Shown here one piece after another: positions 28,273 through 39,715 of a stretch of 64,000 nucleotides of DNA. Both the position numbers and the translations under genes were made by a program. The notes beneath the pieces are model-generated. The model had not been told where the DNA came from and ran no database searches. It saw nothing but the letters and a program-made list of their open reading frames with translations. Position 1 is the stretch's first letter. Each line of letters starts with the position of its first letter. Source of the DNA: Cerioporus squamosus (Eukaryota > Basidiomycota > Agaricomycetes > Polyporales > Polyporaceae); the NCBI GenBank assembly GCA_022592435.1, contig JABYQS010000017.1, positions 1 through 64,000 on the forward strand. The letters run 5' to 3'.

Positions 28273-29342
28273 TCATGGCAGTACGCAGTAGGGTCTGGAC
28301 CGGCCCAATAATATTGCAGCCAAGAGAGGACGACAGAAGGGCGTGTTCCGTTGGTGGTGGAGTTGGGGCGGTCCTGCTCGGTACCCTACATCTGGGGTAA
28401 CACAGGTGATGCCCATGCTCGTCCAGGTGACTTGGATGAGGGTGGAGCAAGGCGCAAACGTTGCGAGCAGTAGGACGGGTCCAAGGAACGGAAGAGCAAG
28501 CTCCGAGAGAATGGTGATGGAGGTGTGGAGGTCGGTGGCTCTCGTCCTACGTCCGAATGGCACAAGGTCATATTTGGTTCGCCCACAACACGGTCAGCTG
28601 AAGGAGGATGGAAGGATGACACCGATCTAGGGAAGTGTGCTATATGTGTAAGTATATCATCATGGCACATGCGAGAGCGGCCCGGATGCATATTTACCTT
28701 CGCCAGCAGCAGTGAGTTGCGGAACCGTGCGACCCCAAGGTCATGCGTAGGGACGCAACGTGGAGTGTTAATGAGCCAATCCGAGATAGTTATCGGACTG
28801 TTGTCATAGACGATATGCGAAGCAGATCGACCCTACGCTTGCAATCGTCAAGCCGCGAAGTGGCATTTGCGGAGCCATAGACTTCGGGCGTACAGCGTCC
28901 TGTAATAGTACAATCACCCATACCGACCATCCGTTCTCGTACTGGGCGATGCGCGTCTTCAGCGGCTCGACGTGAGCTAGATACCAGGAATCGGTCGAAG
29001 AAGCGACAGGCGGAGCCAGTTCCGAGTGATCATAGTGGTTGGGCGAATGGAAGAGCCGACCCGATGGCATCGACACGCCGCTAGGAGGTGTGGTTAGTCG
29101 CCAACGGCGACACATAAGCGGTACCCCGGAGACGCCGCGATCGCTGTGATTGCAGGCTGGAACCGTCGCTGCGCTGAGTAGGGCACGAGATCGATGTTGA
29201 GAACACAGCACAGGATCAGGTCAATCAGCGAACCATAAGGAACGGACAGTCCTTGCACCCGTGCCTCGCATATCGCGATATAGAGTGCGCGTAGACACCA
29301 GACAGCTCGGTGATTAACACGGAGGCACCCTGAAGTGAGCAT
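28273..29342 (-). CDS. Unidentified multi-pass membrane protein, possibly degraded
   Basis: Several minus-strand segments are hydrophobic and can be spliced: YGSLIDLILCCVLNIDLV, then an intron 29126-29082 with branch CGACTAACC joining ...AIAASPG to GVSMPSGRLFHSPN, then WSVWVIVLLQDAV, LTIASVGSICFAYRL, VARFRNSLLLAK ending at donor GTAAATATG, and SITILSELALPFLGPVLLL. At least four membrane helices are suggested. Some joins are unresolved, there is no clear initiator and the C-terminus could end at 28273 or 28232. I do not recognise the family; a basidiomycete orphan seven-helix or wax-synthase-like protein was considered but not supported. Confidence 0.4.
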
Positions 29343-31043
29343 GGTTCCCGAGGAACTGATTGAGCGTGGAGAGATGATGGTTCATACATTGGGAGGATCA
29401 CTGAAGCGATGCAAGGTACTGCACCCGCATGGTGCGGGCGGATGCTGTGTTGAGGAACCAGCCGATGGGACCTGCGATCGTTGTTCGTGGGGACAGCCGC
29501 GCGCATCTGACATACTATCTGCATCAACGGTATTCAGTCAACTCATTTATAGGACTGTGAGTAAGATTTACGGGAGGATGCTCCTGGAGTACGCTAGCGC
29601 GAGATTCTGGGGACTGCCGGGTGCCGCTGAGAAGGAGGCCTGGGTGATGTGCCGTGTGCTGACGCTGGGTGCTCGACCGCGGATGGGACACGAGAGGTAT
29701 ACATATAAGCGAAAGCCGCGTCTTACGGCCTGTCTGGCTGGAGGCCTGAATCACCGGAACATAGTATGTCGAAGCAACCAAGTGACGTCGACCATGCAGC
29801 TCGTGCTCGATAGCTTCGCATCGAGGGCCTTCGCCGGTATAGATTCCAACCAGAGTGTCCGCCGCCTGTGGTTAGGTAATGCCCCGTGAACGAGCGGAAG
29901 AAGGCATGGGCGTTTGCAGAGAATCTTCCGATTATCTGGCTCAATAATCGAGGATGGTTCCTAACAAGATTGCGTTGGACAGGCGGCAGGCAGGCAAGAG
30001 GACGTGCAAGGACGTGCAACGGTCGTCCCACGAGCGCACGGTCCATGGATACCACAGCGGGAGCATACGATTGCGGTGGAGTATGCCGGCAAGGAGGACG
30101 ACTAGCAGAGATGCCGGTGTCTGTTAAGGTCGAAGCCTGGGAGAATAGGTCGGCGTGAGGAGCGTCGTAGCCGCGAATATCCTGGCACCGAGGAGGGTTG
30201 AGCGCCTCGGGGATTCCTGAAGATCGTTCCTTGACATACCGTGGGTTCGAGAGATGTGCAGAACCGCCGGTGGCAGCAGTTCGGGCGGAGCACAAGAACC
30301 CAGGCATCGAGCAGACGGGGTTACAGAGGCTGTCCCCCCTGCTGGAATTCTTTGCGCGGCAATACTAGTGTCTCCGACACATCTGGCCTTGTGCTCCCTT
30401 GAATCAGCATCTGCACGACCCACACACACGCCACGAGACGTCGCACCTCTGTTCTTTGCTTCGTGTCCTCGACGTTTGCAAGAGTCCCGGCCTGGACATC
30501 GGTGGGACATGGGCCCCTGCGCGGCGCTGGGCAAGGCGGACATACTCTAGACGCCCGGGCGGTTGTTGACTCTGAGCTTGGGCTTGTCAATTCCCACGTG
30601 GACCTCTTCAGACTCTCCTAACATCAATCCTCGTCTGCCAGCTATTCCGCTGAAGCCTCAGGTGAGTCGCAGCTCTCTCGGATGCGTCGGAGTACAGGGC
30701 GGGAGGAGTCGGTGTATGCGGGGCCACGGCGGAGAGCGAAGTCGGCGGCAGACTCAGCAGCCGTCGGGCAGTTCTGGCGGCGACGATTCGGAAACATCGA
30801 TTTGAGTCGGAGTGAGATGCGTCCCCTCCTCGCGAGTCGCCGCCTGCTCCGCCAACTGAGCGTAGCGGTCGACGGCCGTGGGCCCATACACATCGTCTCT
30901 GCCCTGCTCGCTGTCGTGCATGATGTCGACGACGATGACTGACCACAGCCCGCCCCGCCAGGTCTCTCGACGACGACCCACCATCCGCCGTCGCCCGACG
31001 AATCTCGCTCGCTGCTGTAGAACTCTGCCTCTAGGAACGGACC
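29343..31043. other. Intergenic region
   Basis: No gene defined. The right end holds the promoter and leader of the Zn2Cys6 gene at 31044. Frames on both strands around 29.7-30.5 kb are Arg/Pro/Cys-rich and mutually overlapping, with no recognisable domain. Confidence 0.4.
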
Positions 31044-33010
31044 ATGTCCGCTGAACAGTCGAAATCGTCCTCATCTGCGTCCTCGAGTCCGCAAGAGGCT
31101 CCGAGTCCCCAACCACCTCCCCCTATGCCCCACTACCCGCCGGTGCCCTATGCCGGCCACTACCCTCCTCCTCCCCCCGGCTACCCGCCGTTCTACGCGT
31201 ACCCCGTTCCGCCCGACCCTGCGCACCACGACCCCAACGCGCCCAATGGCACGGCCCCGCCCGCAGTCGCTCCGTTCTACATGGCTATGCCCCCACATCC
31301 TCACGGGATGTTCTACATGGCCGTCCCTCCTACGGCACCAGGTGCGTGTCTATACTCTACGGCCCGTCCAGATCATTCAGTTCTGTTCTCTCCTAGGCTA
31401 TCCATATGCTGCGGGCGTACCAGCGCCGCAACCACCCCCAAAGCAGAAGAGGAAGCAGGTTAAGATGGCGGTGAGTAATGTTCTGCTCGTCATCTCCAGA
31501 AAGTCAGATCCACAAGGAAGTCAATCCGGCGGACTGTCCGTCACCTCCTCCCTTGTCACGGGCGCATGCAGGCGGTAGCTTTCGGCGCACACACTGGCCA
31601 ATTGACAGCCCGTTAGTCGACCACAGCCCGTCCGTACGGCGTTGGGGCCCCACACTGTGCCTTGGTGCCCGGACATCCACCGCGCCTTTCTGTGATTGTT
31701 TCGTCAAGCTGCGTTCTTCGTCCGCCAGACGAACCTCCCAGTCGTTCAGACGTTCTCGTTACCTGCCCCCACACAAAGCGCGCAACATGCATCGCCTGCC
31801 CGGTCTTTCTCGCGTTGCGTCATGCTGGCGATAACGCCGACCGGCTTGATTGTTTCCCGGTGGTTTCGTGGCAGGGGACCTTCCTTGTGTGGCAGTCAGA
31901 GCTGTCGTACGTATGCTATCGTGGTTAGGGTGGTAACCTTCACGGTGGAAGTTGTCAATGTCGCAGGTGCGGTCACATGGGCATCCGCATGAGATTGAAG
32001 GAAGTAGTAAACACAACCGCATCTGACCCGTCAATCAGCCGAAGCCCCGTGCTGCGTTCATGAGACATGCGAGAATCTCCTACACGTCTCCTTCTGAGTC
32101 TCTTTTCTTCCGCGCGGATGGTGTGCTTACGATGTTCACAGTGCACAAACTGCGCGAGCGCATGCAAGCGTTGCGACGAGGCACGGCCATGCGAGCGCTG
32201 TGTCAAGTATGGTCTCGCTGAGACTTGTATCGACGGGGTGCGCAAGGAACGCAAGAAAGGGATCAAGCGTGGTCCCTACAAGCGAAAGAATAGGACAGGC
32301 AGTGGAGAAGGTCGGTGTATAGCTGAACTAGTCGTCTGATGCATACTAACATACCGACAGACATTCCTCCGGGAGTTGAAGGTGGAGAGCAGCAAGCGGC
32401 CCCTGTTCCACCTCCTCCGCCAGGCTATCCAGTACCTCCAGAAGGCTATCCCCCCTTCCCCTACATGTACCCGCCGATGGGTTACGTCCCCGCGCCGCCA
32501 GATGCGCAGCACTCCGAGGGCTCTCCCCCGAACGGCGCTCCGCCCGTTCCCCAGCCCTTCTACCCCACCCCAGCGCTCTACGGCTACCCATACGGCGCGT
32601 ACCCCGGGGCACCTCCCATTCCGTACCCTCCCCTCGTCCCCGCGCCCATGGCAGCGTCGCCGAACGGTGCAGCGAAGCCTGACGCCCCGGCGTCCGCGTC
32701 AACCGCGGCGACCACAAATGGTGCGACCTCGACGGACGCAAGCAAGGGCAAGAAGCGGTCGCGGGGCAAGAACGGCGACGAGAGCTCCCGCGCTGCCAAG
32801 AAGGCGAAAGATGCCCCTCGAGAAGCCCCACAACAGCCCAATGGCGGCGCGACTGCCCCCGTCCCCGTGGCTGAGAAGGAGCCTCAACAGCCTCCGCCCC
32901 AGCAGCAGCCAGCCCCGCCGCCGCCTTCCTATCCGGGGCACGTCGAGACGAACGCGCCCGTCACTGCGTTCAACGGGCCGGAGCCGCGTCCCCTCATGGC
33001 GACGATGTGA
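31044..33010 (+). CDS. Zn2Cys6 transcription regulator, proline-rich (paralog 2)
   Basis: Probable DNA-binding regulator. Exons: 31044-31341, 31397-31470, 32142-32310, 32361-33010; 1191 nt, 396 aa, phases consistent. The N-terminal 124 residues are very Pro/Tyr-rich (YPPPPPGYPPFYAYPVP) and end in a basic patch (KQKRKQVKMA). The zinc cluster starts at residue 125 (CTNCASACKRC, CERC, final Cys in AETC), followed by a strongly basic tail (KRGPYKRKNR). The C-terminal half again is Pro/Tyr-rich, then Lys-rich (KGKKRSRGKN) and Gln/Pro-rich. No middle homology region. Intron 2 (31471-32141) is 671 nt, the longest in the window, and sits at the same junction before the first Cys as the short introns of the other two paralogs. 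Confidence 0.85.
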
Positions 33011-33881
33011 TCCCGGTGGACTGCTTTCGTGCGTCCCCGCCTTTCACGTCCGGTCTGTGGTGGTCTCCTCGGAGAGTATCTTTCTCGTCGATTTGTACAG
33101 CAATGAATACTACCTGCGCTCGTATGCGCTCTCGTCTTCCCCGCCCCCGATGTTTTGTATACGCTATCTCTCTCTCTTTCCTTCCCGATTCCGACTCGGA
33201 TATCCTCACGTTCCGCGTCTCCGCTTCGGCACGGCGCTGAACCTCTCTTCACGTTCTTTGGGCACCAATAGTGTTACCGACCGCCCACGTGCAGCCTGAT
33301 CTCGGGGGCACTGGCATCGGAGGACTATTGTTGGCCAGAAAGCTGCAGATGGGTTTTGCCAAGTGTACGATGTGTACGATTAGTAGCGTGGTCGATATGT
33401 ATGTCTGCATAGACAGTGGTGGTCCGCGTGCTCCCCGTTCTGCTATTTCGGTCTTTCTCGTGTCGTCTCCACATATGTCTACCACTTGGGCTCCTGGGTG
33501 CTGTTGCTCACTATTGTGTCTATTACCTATATGGCTCCGAAGGTGTACCGTGTTTGAGTATGTACCGCAGCGTAACTTCATTGGCGGCAGCAAGCAGCCA
33601 CTACTGAGGTTGCGGGTGCTTTGGGTCATTGAATTGAGAAAAATTGTTGTGCAGTGCGTAATTGTGGGCCTTAATCATGTCAATGCGGCCTCGGTTTGAA
33701 CTTTGCGGCGTCTCATAAGCGCCATGGCAGATTTGCGAAGCGGTTGTTTGATTCCAAGGCTGCTGCCAAACAAAGACCCGGGACACCCCGACCAGGGGCG
33801 AGAACGCGAAAGAACGCGCAAGTTTCCAGCGCACTCTCACCGGCGTCACCGTGTTCCCTAGCTTTGCTCACTACGTCCACC
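33011..33881. other. Intergenic region
   Basis: 3' flank of the regulator gene and promoter of the mitochondrial p32 gene. Nothing else recognised. Confidence 0.5.
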
Positions 33882-35090
33882 ATGTCTGCTCTCCGTGCTC
33901 TCCGCCAGCTCACCGCCTCGTCTTCTCGCTCGCTCGCTGCTCGCGCGGCGACCCGCTCGGTCACTCGCTCTGTGCTGGCTGCCCGTGTCACGCCAGTTTC
34001 GGTATCGAGGGCGTTTTCCGTGTCGGCGCGCAGGCTCGGCGAGGGTGCATGTACGTGTTTTCGCTACCATCGCCTGGGTAGCGTGATATTACAAGAGACA
34101 GATACTGACTGTCGTTGTTGTCACAGCTGATGCTGCGCTCTCGCAGAGGCTCGCGGAGGAGCTGAAGTACGAGAAGGAGGCTACTCCCGCTGAGGAGCCC
34201 GAGTTCTTGACGAGCTTCAAGAAGAACAGCCCTTGGGAGGTGTGTGTGCTCTGCGTCTTGTCCAACGGCTATTTGAGGGAGGTTCTGACGTGTCCGTGTG
34301 CGCCGTGTAGATTCAGGACACCCCTGGAATGGATGAGGTCGCCCTGGTCCGGAAGTTTGGCAACGAAGAGTACGTGTGTCCTCTCGTCTCAGTTGTTGCT
34401 CCCTTTGCTGAGATTCTACTCTGTCTGTCTTCAGGATCCGGTTGATTTTCTCCATTGCCGACATCCAGAATGAGCAGGAGCCCGAGTTTGAGGAGGGCGA
34501 GGAGGGCGTCGAGGAGGCCGCCGAAGACGCTGAGGCCTCGCTCCAGTCCTACCCCCTTCGGTGCTCGTTCTCGTTCACCAAGGTATGTCGTCCGTCCTCA
34601 GTCCCCCTAACTTGACTGTAAAAAACTCACGCGTTGTTTGCCCCAGCCGACGACCCCTGGCGCGCTGACGGTTGACGCAATGTGCCAGGACGGCACGTTC
34701 GTGATCGACAACATCTCGTTCTACAGCGACGCGAAGACCGGCACGGACCTCACTGTTGAGGCGGACTGGAAGCGCAGAGGATACTACCTCGGCCCTCAGG
34801 TATGTAGCTGTGGTCGATGACGTCACATGTGCGCCCCGATACTGAGGGGTCTCTTTGCAGTTCGACACGCTCGACATCTCGCTGCAGGATGAGTTCGACA
34901 AGTTCTTGGCCGAGCGCGGGATCGACTCGACCCTTGCGTTCTGGATTCCGCAGTACGCCGAGTACAAGGAGCAGAAGGTGCGTTTTGGTGTGCCGTCGTC
35001 TTCCGTAGTCGCCATGCTTAAACACGTCGTGTACGTTCGTAGGAGTACGTCAGCTGGCTCAAGAACGTCAGGGATTTCGTCGACGCATAA
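33882..35090 (+). CDS. MAM33: Mitochondrial acidic matrix protein p32/MAM33
   Basis: Matrix protein of the p32/C1qBP family, linked to mitochondrial translation and ribosome assembly. Exons: 33882-34050, 34127-34239, 34311-34369, 34435-34582, 34647-34799, 34861-34977, 35043-35090; 807 nt, 268 aa, all phases agree. The first exon is a classic matrix presequence (MSALRALRQLTASSSRSLAA, more Arg/Ser, no acids). Then come the short basic/acidic segment LAEELKYEKEA, a very acidic loop (EQEPEFEEGEEGVEEAAED), the beta-sheet core (FVIDNISFYSDAKTG; YYLGPQFDTLDISLQDEF) and the C-terminal helix ending KEQKEYVSWLKNVRDFV. These match the doughnut-shaped trimer fold in order. Start is the only ATG giving a targeting peptide. 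Confidence 0.93.
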
Positions 35091-36193
35091 ACCCTCAGGC
35101 GTTGGCTACTCCCTGCTGCTCGTCAGTGTTGCTTGATTCGACTCCGAGTTTCCTGCCTCTTGTATGACGCTCGCCCAAAATCCACTCTTACTGTAATGTT
35201 GCACGTATGATCACTGCCTAATGCACACACTTCTCCCAGATTCCCATTCACACCCCGAGCGGCTCAGGCCGGATGCAAAAGTCGTCATGTATCCGACGGA
35301 GTGAAGGTTCACGTTGCGGCGATGGTCTACGGGCCATGGTCGGTGGTGGACTGTCGCCTACAATCATGCGGCGATGTCGGCGCGTCCAGAGTCGGGAGGA
35401 AGTCGAGGCGGTGTTGATGCTGCCCACACCATTGGGAGTTCGAACACAACACGAGCAAGTGCTTCTTTTGTCGGTGCAAGACCAATATGAGCCAGCGACG
35501 TCCACGCGTGCCCTTAGCCTCCCTTGGCTTCATCAGCCTTCCTAGCGGAAGAGCGGCTGGATGATTTGCAAGCAAGTGCTTCTTTTCGTATACGAATGCC
35601 AGTCGAAGTTCACAGGTCGGCGCCGTCTTCATGCGCAGCTGAGCAGCCCTCAGGTTCCTGCCAGGGAGCGGAAGAGCTGGTTGACGCTTCTCAATGTTCA
35701 AACTGCCAGGGGGCGGGAGAGCTGGTTGACGCTTCTTAATGATAAATTGACATCAATGGGCCAAGGACAACGGCGTCTACGCTTATACGCAGGTATATTT
35801 CAAAGGCGAGCTGCTTCTGTGGCCACGAAGCTTCCCAAGCTGATAGCGAGCATAGCATCGGGGGCGGCGGTTGAATCGGTCCTACCCACGACCCGAGAAC
35901 ATGTGTGCCGTTTTGCATTCTTCCCGTCGACCACCACCTTCTAACTAGTATCACCATCCCACAATCGCCCTGTCCTGAACCGTATAAAAAGGTGGAGACA
36001 TGCTCATCAACAGCTTGTTTAAACGTTGGATCCGGCCCATTCTTCGACTCGTGTTACTTGTGCAGGACAAAACACATTGATACTGCAACCGCGTTCACCT
36101 CCAGCCGGTACGCATGGCCATTCCCTTCGCAACCCATCTTCCTACCTCGGTGTGACCGGACGACCTCTGACCCCAGCCGGGATTTACGCAGCA
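35091..36193. other. Intergenic region with imperfect direct repeats and a TATA promoter
   Basis: A roughly 34-bp unit (35659-35691 and 35703-35736) sharing GAGCTGGTTGACGCTTCT recurs with about 45-bp spacing; a diverged related stretch starts near 35545, and AGCAAGTGCTTCTTTT occurs near 35455 and 35573. A TATA box follows at 35983. Confidence 0.6.
35983..35992 (+). promoter_or_regulatory. TATA box of Zn2Cys6 paralog 3
   Basis: TATAAAAAGG lies 211 bp upstream of the ATG at 36194, in the orientation of that gene. Confidence 0.5.
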
Positions 36194-37036
36194 ATGTCTG
36201 AGCCCCACCAACTCAGCGAGGAATATGTCTGGATGCTCGTACCCAAGAAGCAGCTGCGTAAGTAGCAGTGTTCAGCGTCTACCACCAGCCTCGCAGTTGA
36301 CTGACGCGGCACGACCGATTCTGCCACTTTAGAAGATTGTACGGGCAGTGAGCAGCGAGTCTCCACCGATGGTATCGGCAGAAAAGCCGTCGCCAAGACG
36401 GTCAAAGTTGCGGTATGTCTGCCAGGATCTCTGTGTCTCCGACTTCGACTAATAATTTGAACACTCTACATGCAGTGTGTCAATTGTCGCGCTGCTGCGA
36501 AGCGGTGCGACGCCGGCCGCCCTTGCGCGCGATGCGTCAAGTACGGCCTCCAGGATACCTGTGTCGATGCCCCACGCAAGAGGCGCAAGGCGGTAGGAGT
36601 GAGAGCAAAACACAGAGGATCTCACGGGAACCAACCTGAGCATGCGACTGTTCCAGGTACGCTGTTATGCGTATGGTATGCCGCCAAATCCATTCGCTCT
36701 AACCAACGATCACTAGGACCGAGTGTTGGGCCGTCTGGTACCGCTGTTCCCGAAGAAGCGGGCATACGTCGGATCCCTCGTCGTTCGGACGGCGCGATCT
36801 CTGCAACTACGGTGAACGCACCCGCTACGCTCGGTGCGCAGCAGAGTCAAGGCACGGGCGGGCAGACCGACCCTCTTCTTGCCGGTTGGGCGATGTACCC
36901 GGCTGCCCACGGAAGCATGACAGTGTACCATCCTTCGAACGACATCGGATATACTCAAGCTGGCATCGGCATGGACAACGCGATGTGGTACTACCCCAAT
37001 GAGAGCGATGAAGTGCAGCGGTTCCTAGTCATATAG
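36194..37036 (+). CDS. Zn2Cys6 transcription regulator, short (paralog 3)
   Basis: Probable DNA-binding regulator. Exons: 36194-36257, 36333-36412, 36476-36656, 36717-37036; 645 nt, 214 aa, phases consistent. Start MSEPHQLSEEYVWMLVPKK; an upstream non-ATG frame is open, so the N-terminus may be longer. Zinc cluster from residue 49 (CVNCRAAAKRC, CARC, last Cys in QDTC) followed by the basic run RKRRKAVG. The C-terminus is Tyr/Met/Asn-rich (GWAMYPAAHGSM; AMWYYPNESDE). It is the shortest of the three paralogs and closest to paralog 1 around the cluster (both ...TCVDAP). The intron 36413-36475 directly precedes the first Cys. Function and targets unknown. Confidence 0.82.
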
Positions 37037-37441
37037 GTCGAGATGTCCGCTGACGATACGGCTGTGCATGAACTGACCGCTTTCCCGAAAGGTGTATTGA
37101 TTCTCTCGTCCATGACGTGTATACTATGTAGCAAGCCATCTCGTATCCCGCACTGTCTATCGTTCGCATCCCATTGTCGTAGTTGTTCTCATACTCCATG
37201 TACAAGTTCTGGGTAGCTCCCACAACGTATAGCTCTCCCGCTAAAAGAAGCGTTAACCTTGACCTATCTCGAAAAATGTGCACGAGAGCCAGCGACGGGC
37301 GGTTGCCTTCCTGACCCTTCCCGGCCGGCATGAACACGCCCCGGGAACCGCGTGCCAAACGTTCCCCAGAAGGACGCCCCCTGCTAGTACAAGCGTCCAC
37401 CGTGCTCGTAGGTTCTCCAGCACTACCCCTCGCACATCCGC
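37037..37441. other. Convergent intergenic region
   Basis: Shared 3' flank of the regulator gene (+) and the F-box gene (-). Nothing else recognised. Confidence 0.5.
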
Positions 37442-38745
37442 TTATGCCATTGTAGGAGCAGCGCGAAGCAACCCCAGATCATGCAAACGCGGCAGAAGCC
37501 TCGCCGCAAGAGCAACACACTCGACGCCGTAGGCTACTGGCATGTCCATCTCTAGCACGATGGCCTCAAGCTCCGGGAACCGGTTCTGCCTGTCTTCCAA
37601 GACGGCTCGTTCGATGTCCGCAGTATCTGCGACGTTCTCTCCCGCGCGAAGCACTGTCTCAAAATCTCCGGAGAGCCTGAGCCTGATGGTGCGGACAGAT
37701 GGGGGGAGGGTCCGCAAGATATCGGCGTATGCTGCAAGGAGGGACTTGCCGAGGGATTCGCGCCAAGGTGCAAGCAAATAGTACGGGTGTGCCGTGAGAA
37801 GGTGGAATTCCTCGAGACCGGTGCATGACGACAACTGTAGGGTATGCCAACGATCGGCTGGACCGTCTGGAACGGAAGACGATCAGGTCAGCATGTCTAC
37901 AGGACTCGGATGCCGGTGGGTGACTTACTCACTCTCCCGACCAGAATGAGTCCCAGCAAGCTCAGCTTAAATGTGGTGACTTTCTGGCCGACGTCGCGGA
38001 GGAGCTCGCCCGCAGGGCCAAGCGCGTCCCAGCTGTTGCACGTAAACTCTACGGAACGCAGATAACCTGGCACCATGCCCGCTCGCAAGAGCCTCAAGAG
38101 ACCGGTGGGGCAGCGCTCTTCACGGCGGTTGTGCGCACCTAGCCGTAGGTCCTGTATCCGAATGCATCGGGACAGAGATGCGAGCTTGGCCATGAAGCCC
38201 GCGTTGTCCATCGCGTCCCGGACAAACATGGCCTTGAAGGTCTCGACCTCGCATAGCGCGAGGATGTCCAGCAAATGCGACGGGTCTCCTTGCAGGTCAC
38301 TTTGGTTGATGATCAGAACCTGTATCCTGTATGGCGGAGCATGGACGCCGTCCGCAGGGTGCTCTACGTCGTGATGGAGTCTGACTCGGAGTGGGGTTGG
38401 TGGGGGGCCAATCGTGGTCAACTCCAGTGATAATCTCTCGAGAGCGGGTAAGCGGGAGAGAAGAGCCCGGATGAGACCTGCATCTACCGAGGGCCAGCGG
38501 CTGAGCCAGAGATGCTTGACACAGGCGGAAACGTGCGGGTGCAAGTCCAGGAACGTGGTGATGTGCGAGGACGACGACTCGTCGCCCTTCAGCTCCAGCG
38601 TGAGAGTGGAGAACAGATGTGGGAGGGTGGCAGTACGCCATTGTTTGGACAAGAGAGAGCAAGCTCTGAGAGCGTATTCACGCTTCCAAAAGTTCAGGAG
38701 AATAAGGTCGATGAGCTCCGGCGGCAAATCCTGTATCGTCGCCAT
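37442..38745 (-). CDS. F-box protein with leucine-rich C-terminus
   Basis: Likely substrate-recognition subunit of an SCF ubiquitin ligase, binding Skp1 through its F-box. Exons (minus): 38745-37929 and 37866-37442; 1242 nt, 413 aa, joined at a phase-1 site (donor GTAAGTCA). F-box at residues 3-45 (LPPELIDLILLNFW; RACSLLSKQWR; LPHLFSTLTL). The rest has irregular Leu-rich stretches (VKHLWLSRWPSVDAGLIRAL; LPALERLSLEL; RIQDLRLGAH; LRSVEFTCNSW) as in basidiomycete F-box/LRR-like proteins, which form large variable families. Target unknown. Confidence 0.85.
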
Positions 38746-39715
38746 GCGTATATCGCTGCTTCTTGATCATAAGGAATCGGAGATGTGGCTTGTCAGATAC
38801 GGATCCACAAAGCAAGTAAATGGCTACACACCAGATGTGAGGCGAAGAGCAGAGAGACTCTAACCTTGAGTTGCACGGCTGGAGGGAAGATCATCCGATA
38901 GGTATGCTGTACGTGAATTTTATATGTTCGTCCCAGATGCCACGCAGCCACGTGCAGAACCACAACGTGGCAGGTGGTGTTCTGGTAAGCGATGGCAATG
39001 GCATGCCAGTCTCCGGTTCGTTCTCGAAAGAGATCTTGGAAGCAATTGTTCTGACTTAGTGGGTGGTACCGCATAATCTCGAAGGGCATACGGAAGTCCT
39101 GGCGCCATGGTGCTCGACGTCCTCAGGCTCGAAACAAGTTGCAGGACCACAGCGGCAGCGCCACCACGCTCCTCCGATGCCGACGCTCGACAGCATCGGA
39201 ACCCGGGCATCAGGCTGCCTTGCTCCTTCGAAGTTGATTTCAACGGTCACTCTGCCTGTCTACTTGCTTTCTACCCCCAGCCGTGGTCGACATCTCGCCA
39301 GCACACTCAAGAGGAGCATACTTACCCTCCTCGTCGTCTTCAGCCGAGGTCGTTATCAGAAGAATGCAGGGCCCAGTTTCCCCGCCGGAGGCGTGATCAT
39401 GCCCTCGGAGCCCGAGGCAGGCTCATAGCTACCCATCATCTTTCCAGTCTATTTCGGTAAGATTCAAACGTTCAGACTGAACCTACAGTGGGATAGGGTG
39501 GGATCAACGTCCACAGGCACCAGGCACCACGCGACGATCCATTATGACGCTATAACCCGTCGCAAGGTCCTGACCAATCCTCGTGCAATGTCCCTCCGAA
39601 TCATAAACGTGTTAATTACATATGTCGCCCACATCGTCGGTGCTTCATTTCGCTGATAGCCACCATCCCCGTCTTCTTCCTGCAGTGGTAAGGGCCTCGA
39701 GAGTGTTCACTGTTC
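38746..39715. other. Intergenic region
   Basis: Promoter of the F-box gene (-) and upstream region of the DUF6533 gene (+). Frames around 38.8-39.4 kb overlap on both strands and are not recognised. Confidence 0.4.
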
